Assembly (NCBI GenBank): GCA_946481475.1
Contig: CAMLOB010000030.1
Coordinates: 1 to 14,005 of the forward strand
Reading direction: 5' to 3'
Origin: an uncultured Chlorobiota bacterium
Lineage (GTDB): Bacteria; Bacteroidota; Kapaibacteriia; OLB7
DNA: 14,005 bases
The position numbers and the translations under genes were made by a program. The notes beneath the pieces were generated by a model. That model saw only the letters and a program-made list of their open reading frames with translations. It had not been told where the DNA came from and ran no database searches. Positions 1 through 7,321 of the stretch are shown here, one piece after another (within the stretch, counting starts at the first letter, position 1; every line of letters starts with the position of its first letter).

Positions 1-95
1 TCGGAAGCTCTGTCGGACATGGGGCGTTCTTCCCTGCTGTGAAGGCCGTTGGCGTTGGCCCGTCATAGCAATCCCGGGTCACGCCGCCCAGCGAC

Positions 96-3000
96 ATGAG
101 GTTTCGCGCTTCGATGACCGGCGGCAACGACGGTGAGATCAAGAACGTTCCCGTCGTCAACCACCAGCACCGGGTCAACAAGCGGCAGATCTATGCAAAC
201 TTCCAGGTTGTGCTCGATCGGCGTGACAGCAGCGTACAGTTCAACTACCGTGGATTCTTCGGCACCTTTATCGATCCGGAACAGGGCATCTTCCAGATCC
301 CGGCAACGGCGATGTTCCGTGCAAACTCGACGATCGGTATCCAGAGCCATAACCGCGAGTACACGAACTATCTGCACGCCTACAATATGGGCGAGAGTGG
401 TGCTCCGGGAGCGGTCTACGTCAATGGTGACCCGAACGGTACACCGGCTCCGAACCTTGCGATCCGGTTCAAGCAGTGGAAGAACGTCGTGCGCGTGCTC
501 GAGGTCTCCTTCCAGCGTCCGAACCCGAGCAATCCTTCGACGTTTGAACCGCTTGACCGCCGACTGGCAGCAAATAACTACGAGTTGCTTCTGGGCCATC
601 CGGTCCTCGGAGCTATCCGTCCGGTCGGTATCGTCGAGAACGTATCGAGCGATGTCGGTCCGGTGAACATAACGACGCAGCCGATTCAGTTCAACGTTGT
701 CTTCCGTATCCGTGACCTCGTCTTCACGACGCGGCCTCCGGTCTATCAGAAGTCAGAGACGACCCGCTCGCTCTACCCGATTGCGGAGACGCCGGGAGTG
801 CAGAACAGCAACACGGCTCGTCCGAACATCGACACGATCATCTTCGATCCGTTCGCACCGGTTCCGACGGTTGTCAAGAACGTCGGTCGTTTCCGTGCAG
901 AGATTATCGCAACGGATCGGAGCCCGCAGGGCTTTGTCTACGGCGATTTCTGGCCGTTCGACGATACGACGGGTGTGACCATCTTCGGTATCCGTCGCGT
1001 TGAGTTGCCGTACATCACGACCTTCGATACGTATAGCGTTTCGGAAGACGGTGTCGTTCCGGACGTGACCAACTGGGTCTCGATCGGTGCGGAAGTTGTT
1101 GACGGTGACCTGAACACGTACAATCCGCCTCCGCCGCGGAGCCGTACTGTCGGCGATCGTTTCCTGAACTCGCCGGTTGCCAAGCTTGATCGTCGCGACA
1201 TCGGCGGTGCCTTCTACAACTCGGATATTCCGGGGCTGCTTGGAGGCGACACGCTGGTTTCGTTCCCGATCAACCTGGCCGGTGGTGTTCCCGGAACGCC
1301 GAAGATCCTTATCTCGTATCAGCGCGCCGGACGTCAGGTGTATCCGCGCGGCTGGAGTGATAACCTGCGGATCGGTCCGGAGCAGGCGGTCTACACGACG
1401 CTGAAGACTGCCTTCTACCAGCTGCCGGACGTGCTGATGGTGGAGTTCGCCGAGCCGAGTGATGATCCGGACAAGATCAACAACATCACCAACGCTCGTC
1501 GTTGGAGCCAGGCAGGCTTCCTGAGTGAGGAAGGATCAATTCCTGCGGAGACCTTCTGGGGCAACGTTGCGTCGCCGCGCTGGGCAGTGTTCGGTGGCGG
1601 TGGCGGTCAGGATACGGCCGGTAACATCGTTGTTGATGAGTTTGACGGAGGCAAGGACTTCCTCTTCCACAGAGGTGTTGTTCCGATTCCGCGGCGCTGG
1701 ACCCAGGATCTCGACGTTGCGAAGTACTTCCGTTTCCGTCTGCGTGTCGTTTCGCAGAGCCACAAGAATCCGGTTGGACCGCCGGCCGACGACGAGGATC
1801 CGTTCTATGTTGATAACGTGATCGTGTCGATTCCGGACAAGCCGGAGGTGGAGGTTACCGGTATCGAGATCGATTGGCCTTACACCGAGGCTCCGGCATC
1901 ACAGGCACGGGCAATCCCGCTTGCAGTGAAGGTTTCGAACAACGGAACGACTGCCGCAACGGCATTCGGTGTTGCGTTGACGGTTGAGAACCGCGACACG
2001 CCGCCGACGCCCGGCTTCTTCAGCTACTATCGCTACAAGACGATTATCTCGCTTGGTGCCGGCGATGACCGCATTGTGGACTTCCCGACGTGGAACGCTC
2101 AGGAGTGCGGTGCCGATATCAATGCAAATGTCGACACGAACGGTACGCTGACGAACTATCGGATTACTGCGCAGATTCTGCCGCAGGGCTACGATTCGTA
2201 TAATGCTAACGACAATACCTGGACGGACTTCCGGCTTCGTCTCGGCGCGACCTTTGCCTATGACTTTATCGATGATCGCGGCAACGTTATCAACGATGTT
2301 GCGCAGGTTTCAGGACGCACGGGCAAGGGCTTGAATCTGGTGGCTCAGTTCCCGGATCCGAACGGCGCAGAGCCGTACGGACCTGCCGGCGGCAACAACT
2401 CCGGTACGTTTGCAATGCAGTTCCGGATCCTGACGCGCGACACGATTCGCGGCTACCAGGCCTTCTACGGATCGGCAAACGCAGCACCGGACGCGATCCT
2501 CTATTCGATCTACAAGCAGCCGGCCGCTTCCAGCGTGAACGCTTCGCCGCAGAAGCTGGCGACGAACCCGAACCTCGGTCTGGTTAACTCCACACGTCGC
2601 TACGCACGGCGTGGTGAGGGACGTCCGGCCGACTCGCGGACCACGAATCCGGGACCGTTCTATTACGACGAGTACGTGATCTATGAGCTCGACACACCGT
2701 ACATCGCCGATCCGGGCGTCTACTTCGTGACCGTTGCTCAGCTTGCACAGACCGGTCTTGAACTGGGTGCCAGCAACTACCGTCAGGGACAGGTCATCAC
2801 GATTCGCGACGACGCCGGTCAGGGTGCGGGCGACTTCAATATCGCCGCCCATCCGGAAATGCGTCAGAACCGCTTCTGGTTCGAGACAACGACCGAGTCG
2901 GAAGTCTGGAATCCGATGCTGACGCCGATCGGCAACCCGGGATATCCGCATCTGGACTGGAGAGGTCTGAATCCGTTCGGCTTCTTCACCTATCAGCGCG

Positions 3001-3656
3001 GCTCGTGGGTACCGATGATTCGTCCGTTCTTCGACTACAAGAGCAGCACGTCGTGCGAAGTTCTGCCGGTTGAGCTGGCCGACTTCCGCGCAACGGCTCT
3101 GACAAGTGCGATTCGCCTTGACTGGCAGACGACGACCGAGCTGAACAACCACGGCTTTACGGTCGAGCGTCGGGTTGCCGGCGACGAGAACTGGAACGAC
3201 ATGACGTTTGTCGAGGGTGCGGGAACGAGCAATCAGGCTCGCGACTACAGCTACCTGGACAAGAGCGTAGTGAGCAACGTTACCTATCAGTATCGTCTCC
3301 GTCAGCAAGACCTTGATGGTACGCAGAGCTACAGCTCGATCCGCGAGGCCCGTATCAACAACGCTACGGCCGGAACGCTGGTCAACGCTCTGGAGCAGAA
3401 CTCACCGAATCCGGCTTCGGCCTACACCACGATTCCGTTTGTGGTGGCCGAGAGCAGCACGGTGAAGGTAGAGATCTGTGATGTCTACGGCAACGTGATT
3501 CGTACGATGACGGTCAATGCCAAGGCCGGTGTCAACACCACTGTTGATTGGGATCTTACCGACGACAATGGTGGTCGCGTCGCCAACGGCACCTACGTCT
3601 ACAAGCTGATCGGCAACGGCTTCACGCAGTCACGCAAGATGACGGTGATCCGCTAA
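96..3656 (+). CDS. Large T9SS cargo protein (type A sorting domain), 5' end missing or disrupted
   Basis: A 1186-residue reading frame. Seen: residues ~25-60 resemble the NFQVVL..GxxxFxY part of a jelly-roll domain; residues ~585-720 (from EVTGIEIDWPY) look like a CARDB/Ig-like module (AIPLAVKVSNNGTTAATAFGVAL); residues ~986-1098 hold the VELADFRA...LDWQTTTELNNHGFTVERR module that commonly precedes sorting domains; residues ~1099-1186 (LEQNSPNP ... NGTYVYKL ... RKMTVIR) are a FlgD-like/T9SS type A C-terminal sorting domain. Known: such domains direct Sec-exported proteins through the outer membrane by T9SS, and are usually cleaved there. Odd: no signal peptide follows Met96, there is no Shine-Dalgarno site, and an in-frame TAG lies at 66-68, so the true start is probably outside the window and the frame is broken, or the assembly has an error here. 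Codon choice is strongly biased (Lys AAG, Pro CCG, Arg CGT/CGC), unlike its neighbours. The specific function is unknown. Confidence 0.85.
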   Translation: MRFRASMTGGNDGEIKNVPVVNHQHRVNKRQIYANFQVVLDRRDSSVQFNYRGFFGTFIDPEQGIFQIPATAMFRANSTIGIQSHNREYTNYLHAYNMGESGAPGAVYVNGDPNGTPAPNLAIRFKQWKNVVRVLEVSFQRPNPSNPSTFEPLDRRLAANNYELLLGHPVLGAIRPVGIVENVSSDVGPVNITTQPIQFNVVFRIRDLVFTTRPPVYQKSETTRSLYPIAETPGVQNSNTARPNIDTIIFDPFAPVPTVVKNVGRFRAEIIATDRSPQGFVYGDFWPFDDTTGVTIFGIRRVELPYITTFDTYSVSEDGVVPDVTNWVSIGAEVVDGDLNTYNPPPPRSRTVGDRFLNSPVAKLDRRDIGGAFYNSDIPGLLGGDTLVSFPINLAGGVPGTPKILISYQRAGRQVYPRGWSDNLRIGPEQAVYTTLKTAFYQLPDVLMVEFAEPSDDPDKINNITNARRWSQAGFLSEEGSIPAETFWGNVASPRWAVFGGGGGQDTAGNIVVDEFDGGKDFLFHRGVVPIPRRWTQDLDVAKYFRFRLRVVSQSHKNPVGPPADDEDPFYVDNVIVSIPDKPEVEVTGIEIDWPYTEAPASQARAIPLAVKVSNNGTTAATAFGVALTVENRDTPPTPGFFSYYRYKTIISLGAGDDRIVDFPTWNAQECGADINANVDTNGTLTNYRITAQILPQGYDSYNANDNTWTDFRLRLGATFAYDFIDDRGNVINDVAQVSGRTGKGLNLVAQFPDPNGAEPYGPAGGNNSGTFAMQFRILTRDTIRGYQAFYGSANAAPDAILYSIYKQPAASSVNASPQKLATNPNLGLVNSTRRYARRGEGRPADSRTTNPGPFYYDEYVIYELDTPYIADPGVYFVTVAQLAQTGLELGASNYRQGQVITIRDDAGQGAGDFNIAAHPEMRQNRFWFETTTESEVWNPMLTPIGNPGYPHLDWRGLNPFGFFTYQRGSWVPMIRPFFDYKSSTSCEVLPVELADFRATALTSAIRLDWQTTTELNNHGFTVERRVAGDENWNDMTFVEGAGTSNQARDYSYLDKSVVSNVTYQYRLRQQDLDGTQSYSSIREARINNATAGTLVNALEQNSPNPASAYTTIPFVVAESSTVKVEICDVYGNVIRTMTVNAKAGVNTTVDWDLTDDNGGRVANGTYVYKLIGNGFTQSRKMTVIR

Positions 3657-3683
3657 GCCGAACGGACTTGTTCCGATTGCATC

Positions 3684-3723
3684 GAAAGCCTCTCCGGGTA
3701 ATTCCGGAGGGGCTTTCTTTATT
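3684..3723 (+). terminator. Rho-independent terminator after the large T9SS cargo gene
   Basis: A 14-bp stem (3684-3697 pairing with 3704-3717, one G-U pair, all others Watson-Crick) with a 6-nt loop GTAATT is followed by TTTATT. It starts 27 nt after the stop codon of the large T9SS cargo gene, as expected for an intrinsic terminator. It separates that gene from purN. Confidence 0.9.
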
Positions 3724-3730
3724 GGTTCCG

Positions 3731-3738
3731 TATGTTTG
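3731..3738 (+). promoter_or_regulatory. Possible Bacteroidota-type -7 element (TATGTTTG) upstream of purN
   Basis: TATGTTTG is an exact match to TAnnTTTG, the -7 consensus described for Bacteroidetes primary sigma factor promoters. It lies between the terminator and purN and would give a 5' leader of about 35 nt. No matching -33 TTTG is visible at the usual distance, so this is only a candidate. Confidence 0.3.
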
Positions 3739-3777
3739 CAACGCCGGAATCACATCGACCGTCAACAGAAACCGATC

Positions 3778-4407
3778 ATGATCAATATCGCAGTCTTTGC
3801 CTCGGGACGAGGATCGAATTTTCGTGCAGTTCACCAGACTCTTTCGACAATGCCCGATCCCCCGGCCCGCATTGTTCTCTGCATCAGCAACAATCCCAGA
3901 CCCGGAGCCTTTGATTATGCCGACGAACAGGGAATTCCCGCCCGGCGACTTTCGCCGAAGATGTTTCCGGACGATCCGGAAGGCTACGAGCGGGAATTGC
4001 AGGCGTTGTTGAAGACCAGTGAGGTCGATATGATTGTGTTGGCCGGTTATATGCGAAAGCTCCCCCCGGGAGTCGTCGAGACATATCGGGGACGTATTCT
4101 GAACACACATCCGGCACTGTTGCCGGAATTCGGAGGACAGGGGATGTACGGTATGAAGGTTCATCAGGCGGTTGTGGATGCCGGAAGAGAGGAGAGCGGC
4201 GTGACGGTCCACCTGGTGGATGAGGAGTATGATACCGGTGCCGTCATTGCTCAGGAACGAGTGCCGGTTCTCCCCGACGACACGCCCGATTCCCTTGCCG
4301 AACGGGTTCTGACACTGGAGCACCGGCTTCTTCCCCGTGTGGTGCTCTACGTCGCCCGCCGGTTGGCCGCCGGAAAGGAGGTCGGCGTGATGACGACAGA
4401 GGAGTAA
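3778..4407 (+). CDS. purN: Phosphoribosylglycinamide formyltransferase (GAR transformylase), PurN
   Basis: Cytoplasmic enzyme of de novo purine synthesis that transfers a formyl group from 10-formyltetrahydrofolate to glycinamide ribonucleotide. The 209 residues match the usual family length. Visible motifs: phosphate-binding loop ASGRGSNF (8-15), AGYMRKLP (89-96), ILNTHPALLPEFGG (107-120) carrying the catalytic Asn109 and His111, and DEEYDTGAVI (148-157) carrying the catalytic Asp152; these correspond to Asn106/His108/Asp144 of the E. coli enzyme. GGQGMYGMKVHQAV fits the form common in the Bacteroidota. I chose ATG 3778 because MINIAVFASG is the normal N-terminus; the frame is open further upstream but that part does not resemble PurN. 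There is no clear Shine-Dalgarno site. The gene follows a terminator, so it probably has its own promoter, and queF lies 123 bp downstream on the same strand. Confidence 0.96.
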   Translation: MINIAVFASGRGSNFRAVHQTLSTMPDPPARIVLCISNNPRPGAFDYADEQGIPARRLSPKMFPDDPEGYERELQALLKTSEVDMIVLAGYMRKLPPGVVETYRGRILNTHPALLPEFGGQGMYGMKVHQAVVDAGREESGVTVHLVDEEYDTGAVIAQERVPVLPDDTPDSLAERVLTLEHRLLPRVVLYVARRLAAGKEVGVMTTEE

Positions 4408-4530
4408 TCCTGAGCGGGACTCTCTGCAGGAGGGATGATCCGTTCCTGTGACATGGTGATAGAACATGTCGTGCGGGAAGGAGGTATCTTCCGGCAATCC
4501 AACATAATTTGTTTTTCGGAGCCGAGCAGA

Positions 4531-4878
4531 ATGGCAGAACTTGAAGTATTCGACAATCCCCGTCCCGAGCGGGACTATACGATCACGCACGTCAATCCGG
4601 AGTTCACCTCGGTCTGTCCGAAGACCGGACTTCCCGACTTCGGGACCATTACGCTGGAGTATGTGCCGGATCAACTCTGCGTGGAACTGAAATCGCTGAA
4701 ATACTACTATCTCGACTTCCGGAACAAAGGCATTTTCTACGAAGCGGTGACCAATCAGATCATGGATGATCTGGTCAATGCCATGAAACCGAGATATATG
4801 AAGGTGACCGGAGAATTCTCAACGCGCGGCGGATTACATTCGATTGTGACCGTGGAGTATGGGGGGAAGAGTTCGTAG
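4531..4878 (+). CDS. queF: NADPH-dependent 7-cyano-7-deazaguanine reductase (preQ0 reductase), QueF
   Basis: Reduces the nitrile preQ0 to the amine preQ1, the last free-base step before insertion into tRNA in queuosine synthesis. The product is 115 residues, the short single-domain (unimodular, B. subtilis-like) form. Visible: [15 protein letters not shown] with nucleophile Cys29 and Asp36; the QueF motif ELKSLKYYY (52-60); [10 protein letters not shown] and the C-terminal GEFSTRGG segment. The position of B. subtilis His96 (FHE) is a Tyr here (FYE). I chose ATG 4531 since [13 protein letters not shown] aligns with the conserved LESFPNK..NRDY region; an upstream in-frame extension to 4435 looks non-coding. 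A weak GGAG lies 10 nt upstream. The final residues KSS and the TAG stop lie inside the first unit of a tandem repeat. I see no preQ1 riboswitch in the 123 bp upstream. Confidence 0.95.
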   Translation: MAELEVFDNPRPERDYTITHVNPEFTSVCPKTGLPDFGTITLEYVPDQLCVELKSLKYYYLDFRNKGIFYEAVTNQIMDDLVNAMKPRYMKVTGEFSTRGGLHSIVTVEYGGKSS

Positions 4879-4940
4879 AGTTGAGAGTTCGTAGAGTTGA
4901 GAGTTCGTAGAGTTGAGAGTTCGTAGAGTTGAGAGTTTCG
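4868..4940 (+). repeat. Tandem array 1: four 16-bp units plus a partial fifth
   Basis: The unit AGAGTTCGTAGAGTTG is present four times without mismatch (4868-4931), followed by a degenerate part-unit AGAGTTTCG. Each unit divides into a 9-mer GAGTTCGTA and a 7-mer GAGTTGA. The first unit overlaps the last codons of queF and provides its TAG stop at 4876-4878. Confidence 0.97.
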
Positions 4941-4965
4941 GGAGGAGGGCTTGGGGCTGTCGCAC

Positions 4966-5019
4966 CACACAAAGCTGATTGCTCACACAAAGCTGATTGC
5001 TCACACAAAGCTGATTGCT
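4966..5019 (+). repeat. Tandem array 2: three 18-bp units
   Basis: CACACAAAGCTGATTGCT occurs three times, identical, at 4966-4983, 4984-5001 and 5002-5019. It runs directly into array 3, sharing the core CAAAGCT. It sits in the spacer between the convergent queF and the second T9SS cargo gene. I do not see a protein encoded here. Confidence 0.97.
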
Positions 5020-5094
5020 CAAAGCTGACTACTCACGGCTCAAAGCTCACGGCTCAAAGCTCACGGCTCAAAGCTCACGGCTCAAAGCTCCCCG
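5018..5094 (+). repeat. Tandem array 3: eleven heptads, mainly alternating CTCAAAG and CTCACGG
   Basis: Reading from 5018 in steps of seven gives CTCAAAG, CTGACTA, then CTCACGG/CTCAAAG four times (5032-5087; a 14-bp unit x4), and then CTCCCCG. Array 3 ends 5 bp before the stop codon of the convergent T9SS cargo gene. The heptanucleotide phasing recalls the short tandem repeats reported from cyanobacteria, but I cannot assign a family. Confidence 0.93.
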
Positions 5095-5098
5095 CTCC

Positions 5099-7321
5099 TC
5101 AATACACCACCACCTTCCTGACCGCAACATAGTCTCCGGACATCAACCGGTAGAAGTACACGCCCGGAGGAAGCCCGGTTTTCCACGTCATGTCGTATTC
5201 GCCGGGGAGAAGGTCATCGTCGACAAGAGTTCGGACGTGTTCTCCGAGACTGTTGTACATATCCAGCCGCGTTGGCCCGTCGAGCGGGAGGGAGAATTCG
5301 ATGCGGTCAAGGCCGGGCGTTCCGGTGGTGATCGGCGTCAGTGAATACTTTCCGGAGACGGCCTCGATGAGTCGATAGCGAAGACCGCAGATGCCGAGCG
5401 AGACGTCTCCCGGTTCCTCTGTAATCCCGGCGCAGGGGATGCCGGAGAGTTCAAGGGAGAAAGGAAGAGGGATGATCCCGACGGAGTCGTTTGCCGTACG
5501 CAGGTCGATAATCAGAAACGTGGCGTACCTGAACTTTGCAAGCGTCCCCGTATCGTTCAGGAAGATTCCGGGCGGAGCTGCGAGCGTCACCTCGAACATC
5601 CCCTGCTGATCATCCCTGGCCTCGGTCACGATCCAGTCCTCCAGAAGCGTCTCCCGGAACGCCTCGCCGACCGAATCGGGTGTGATGCCGATCGGTCGCA
5701 TCAGCCACCGGTCGTAGTCCATTGCAAGGGTGACCGTGTCCACACCGAATCCTTTCGGGAGGTTGTCCAGATAAACGGCGGCGGTGAAGGTGTCCTGGAA
5801 TCTGTAGGGACCGTAGCTTCCGATCGATGCGTCGATCCGGAGCGTCGGAAGGATCTCTACATGGTAGTATCCGATGGTGATGCATCCCTCCGCGTCGATA
5901 ACCGTTGCCTGATAGTCGGCGGCAATTCCGTCGACGGTGATCGTCCGACAGGAAGGGCAGGAAATCGTGATGGTCGGATCGACCGAACTCCACTCCCGAA
6001 AAACTCCCCCGGCTTCCAGCATGATTGGAGTTCCCGAACAGGTCCTGACGGTATCCCGGGTTCGGGTCACCTTGTAGATGTCAAGGTCCCCCATCAGCGA
6101 CTTCGTGTAGATCTCTTCTTCCAGAATACCGTCGACATCGATCGAGATGCTTGTGGCGCCGACGTTCTCCGGCGTGTTTCCCTGGATCGGAATGCCGCTG
6201 ATGCCGGCGTTCGCAACGTTGTCGAAAAAGATCGGATTGCCGGTCACCCAGATCGAACCGGCACACGGCTCCGGATCGACCGAAAGGGAAATCTCTCCGC
6301 CGTAATCGGCCCCTCCCTGTGCGTTGGTCATCCCCCGGGCGGTACCGACGTGGATCCGCTTCGGGAGCGACCATCCCCCTGCGTCATTCCGGTATTCGAA
6401 CAGACGGCCGTAGTACTCGGTCAGACCGATGTTCGTGAAGAACGTACTTTCAACCACCAGCATCCGCCCTCCCGGTCCGAAGATGATGTCGGTGATGACG
6501 GCCGACCGATTGACCCGCTTCTCCGCACTTTCAATCACCAGTTCCGGACGATTGGTTGCCGGAAGAAACTTTCCGGAAAGATCCAGAGCGACCGACCAGA
6601 TTTCGTTATCGTCCGAAGGATCGGGCGCATCCCGCCAGTCCTCGTTCCAGACCGCGTAGTAGATCCGGTCATCCCGGACATCAATTCCCCAGAGACGCTC
6701 TCCCAGCGGGGCGATCCCCGGACGTCCGTTGTCACGGGCAAAGGGATCGAAGCTGTCGAGAACGCTTCCATCGGTCCTCAATCTGTAGATCCTTCCATCC
6801 TCAAGATTCGTAATGTAGAATTGCCGGCGCGGCAGGTCATAGCAGATATTTCCCAGACCGGCCCCTGTATTCGGCAGAAGGGCAAAGAGAGCGATCTCTC
6901 CGGTCATTCCGTCGATGCGGTAAACGGCCCCCGGTCCGCCCGGTCCGAAGATGCCGGTGGCGGTGAGATCGTCCGGCAGACCATACATCGCGCTTGCCGT
7001 CACATAGATGTTCCCCTCTTCATCAAGAGTCAGACCGAAGATCTGTCCCAGATTCCGCGCAGTCCAGTCGGGATGGTGGTACATCGGCGGCTCCCACTGC
7101 GGTGCGCTGAAGGCTTCGGGAGGAGGATTCCGCACATCGACGACGCCGAGGACGTAGCCGTCCGGATTGATCGTGATGTCCGATTGCTGACTGACCGTGC
7201 CGGCAAAGCAGGTGACCACGGCCGTGCCGTGTTCAAGTGGGAGCGTCAGTTCCTGAGGAGTGAGATCGTCCGGGAGAACGCCCGAAAGAAGAACCGTGCA
7301 GAGGAGTATCCGTGATCTCAT
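5099..7321 (-). CDS. Secreted multidomain T9SS cargo protein (propeller-like, Ig/PKD-like and cohesin-like regions, sorting domain)
   Basis: 740 residues. Seen: N-terminal signal peptide (MRSRILLCTVLLSGVL); residues ~85-415 with repeated short strands and NHL/SMP-30-like phrases (LTLDEEGNIYVTA, AVYRIDGMTGEI, FYITNLEDGRIYRL, WGIDVRDDRIYYAVW, GGEISLSVDPEPCAGSIWVTG), probably a beta-propeller; ~424-490, an Ig/PKD-like segment starting TCSGTPIMLEAGG and carrying four further Cys; ~490-650, resembling a cohesin-type fold (AVYLDNLPKGFGVDTVTLAMDYD); ~660-740, a T9SS type A sorting domain (RLDMYNSLGEHVRTLVDD...GVYFYRLMSGDY...RKVVVY). Known: the sorting domain directs export across the outer membrane. 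I chose ATG 7321 because the signal peptide begins there; the upstream GTG extension does not read like one. No Shine-Dalgarno site is visible. The ligand or enzymatic role is unknown, and no catalytic motif was recognised. It is convergent with queF and divergent from the ABC genes. Confidence 0.9.
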   Translation of the reverse strand: MRSRILLCTVLLSGVLPDDLTPQELTLPLEHGTAVVTCFAGTVSQQSDITINPDGYVLGVVDVRNPPPEAFSAPQWEPPMYHHPDWTARNLGQIFGLTLDEEGNIYVTASAMYGLPDDLTATGIFGPGGPGAVYRIDGMTGEIALFALLPNTGAGLGNICYDLPRRQFYITNLEDGRIYRLRTDGSVLDSFDPFARDNGRPGIAPLGERLWGIDVRDDRIYYAVWNEDWRDAPDPSDDNEIWSVALDLSGKFLPATNRPELVIESAEKRVNRSAVITDIIFGPGGRMLVVESTFFTNIGLTEYYGRLFEYRNDAGGWSLPKRIHVGTARGMTNAQGGADYGGEISLSVDPEPCAGSIWVTGNPIFFDNVANAGISGIPIQGNTPENVGATSISIDVDGILEEEIYTKSLMGDLDIYKVTRTRDTVRTCSGTPIMLEAGGVFREWSSVDPTITISCPSCRTITVDGIAADYQATVIDAEGCITIGYYHVEILPTLRIDASIGSYGPYRFQDTFTAAVYLDNLPKGFGVDTVTLAMDYDRWLMRPIGITPDSVGEAFRETLLEDWIVTEARDDQQGMFEVTLAAPPGIFLNDTGTLAKFRYATFLIIDLRTANDSVGIIPLPFSLELSGIPCAGITEEPGDVSLGICGLRYRLIEAVSGKYSLTPITTGTPGLDRIEFSLPLDGPTRLDMYNSLGEHVRTLVDDDLLPGEYDMTWKTGLPPGVYFYRLMSGDYVAVRKVVVY

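Noticed and set aside
2310..3308. A 332-residue minus-strand open frame opposite the first T9SS cargo gene
   Set aside because: It is an antisense shadow caused by the strong codon bias of the plus-strand gene; no recognisable domain.
4450..4470. Inverted repeat GACATG - 9 nt - CATGTC upstream of queF as an operator
   Set aside because: A 6-bp dyad of this kind is expected by chance in a 123-bp spacer, and nothing links it to a known regulator.
4503..4508. CATAAT as a -10 promoter box for queF
   Set aside because: It matches TATAAT at five of six positions and is well placed, but there is no -35-like hexamer 16-18 bp upstream.
4408..4530. A preQ1 riboswitch ahead of queF
   Set aside because: I do not see the short C-rich loop hairpin followed by an A-rich tail that defines the preQ1-I class, nor another recognisable class.
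4868..5094. CRISPR array
   Set aside because: The units are directly adjacent without unique spacers, are only 14-18 bp, and no cas gene is present.
4755..5344. Open reading frames through the repeat arrays (for example [14 protein letters not shown] repeats on the minus strand)
   Set aside because: They are open only because the repeat units lack stops; no start signals, no hydrophobic or domain features, and they overlap queF or the T9SS cargo gene.
5861..7315. A 484-residue plus-strand open frame opposite the second T9SS cargo gene
   Set aside because: It is a shadow frame rich in Arg, Asp and Pro; the minus-strand product has a signal peptide and a sorting domain.
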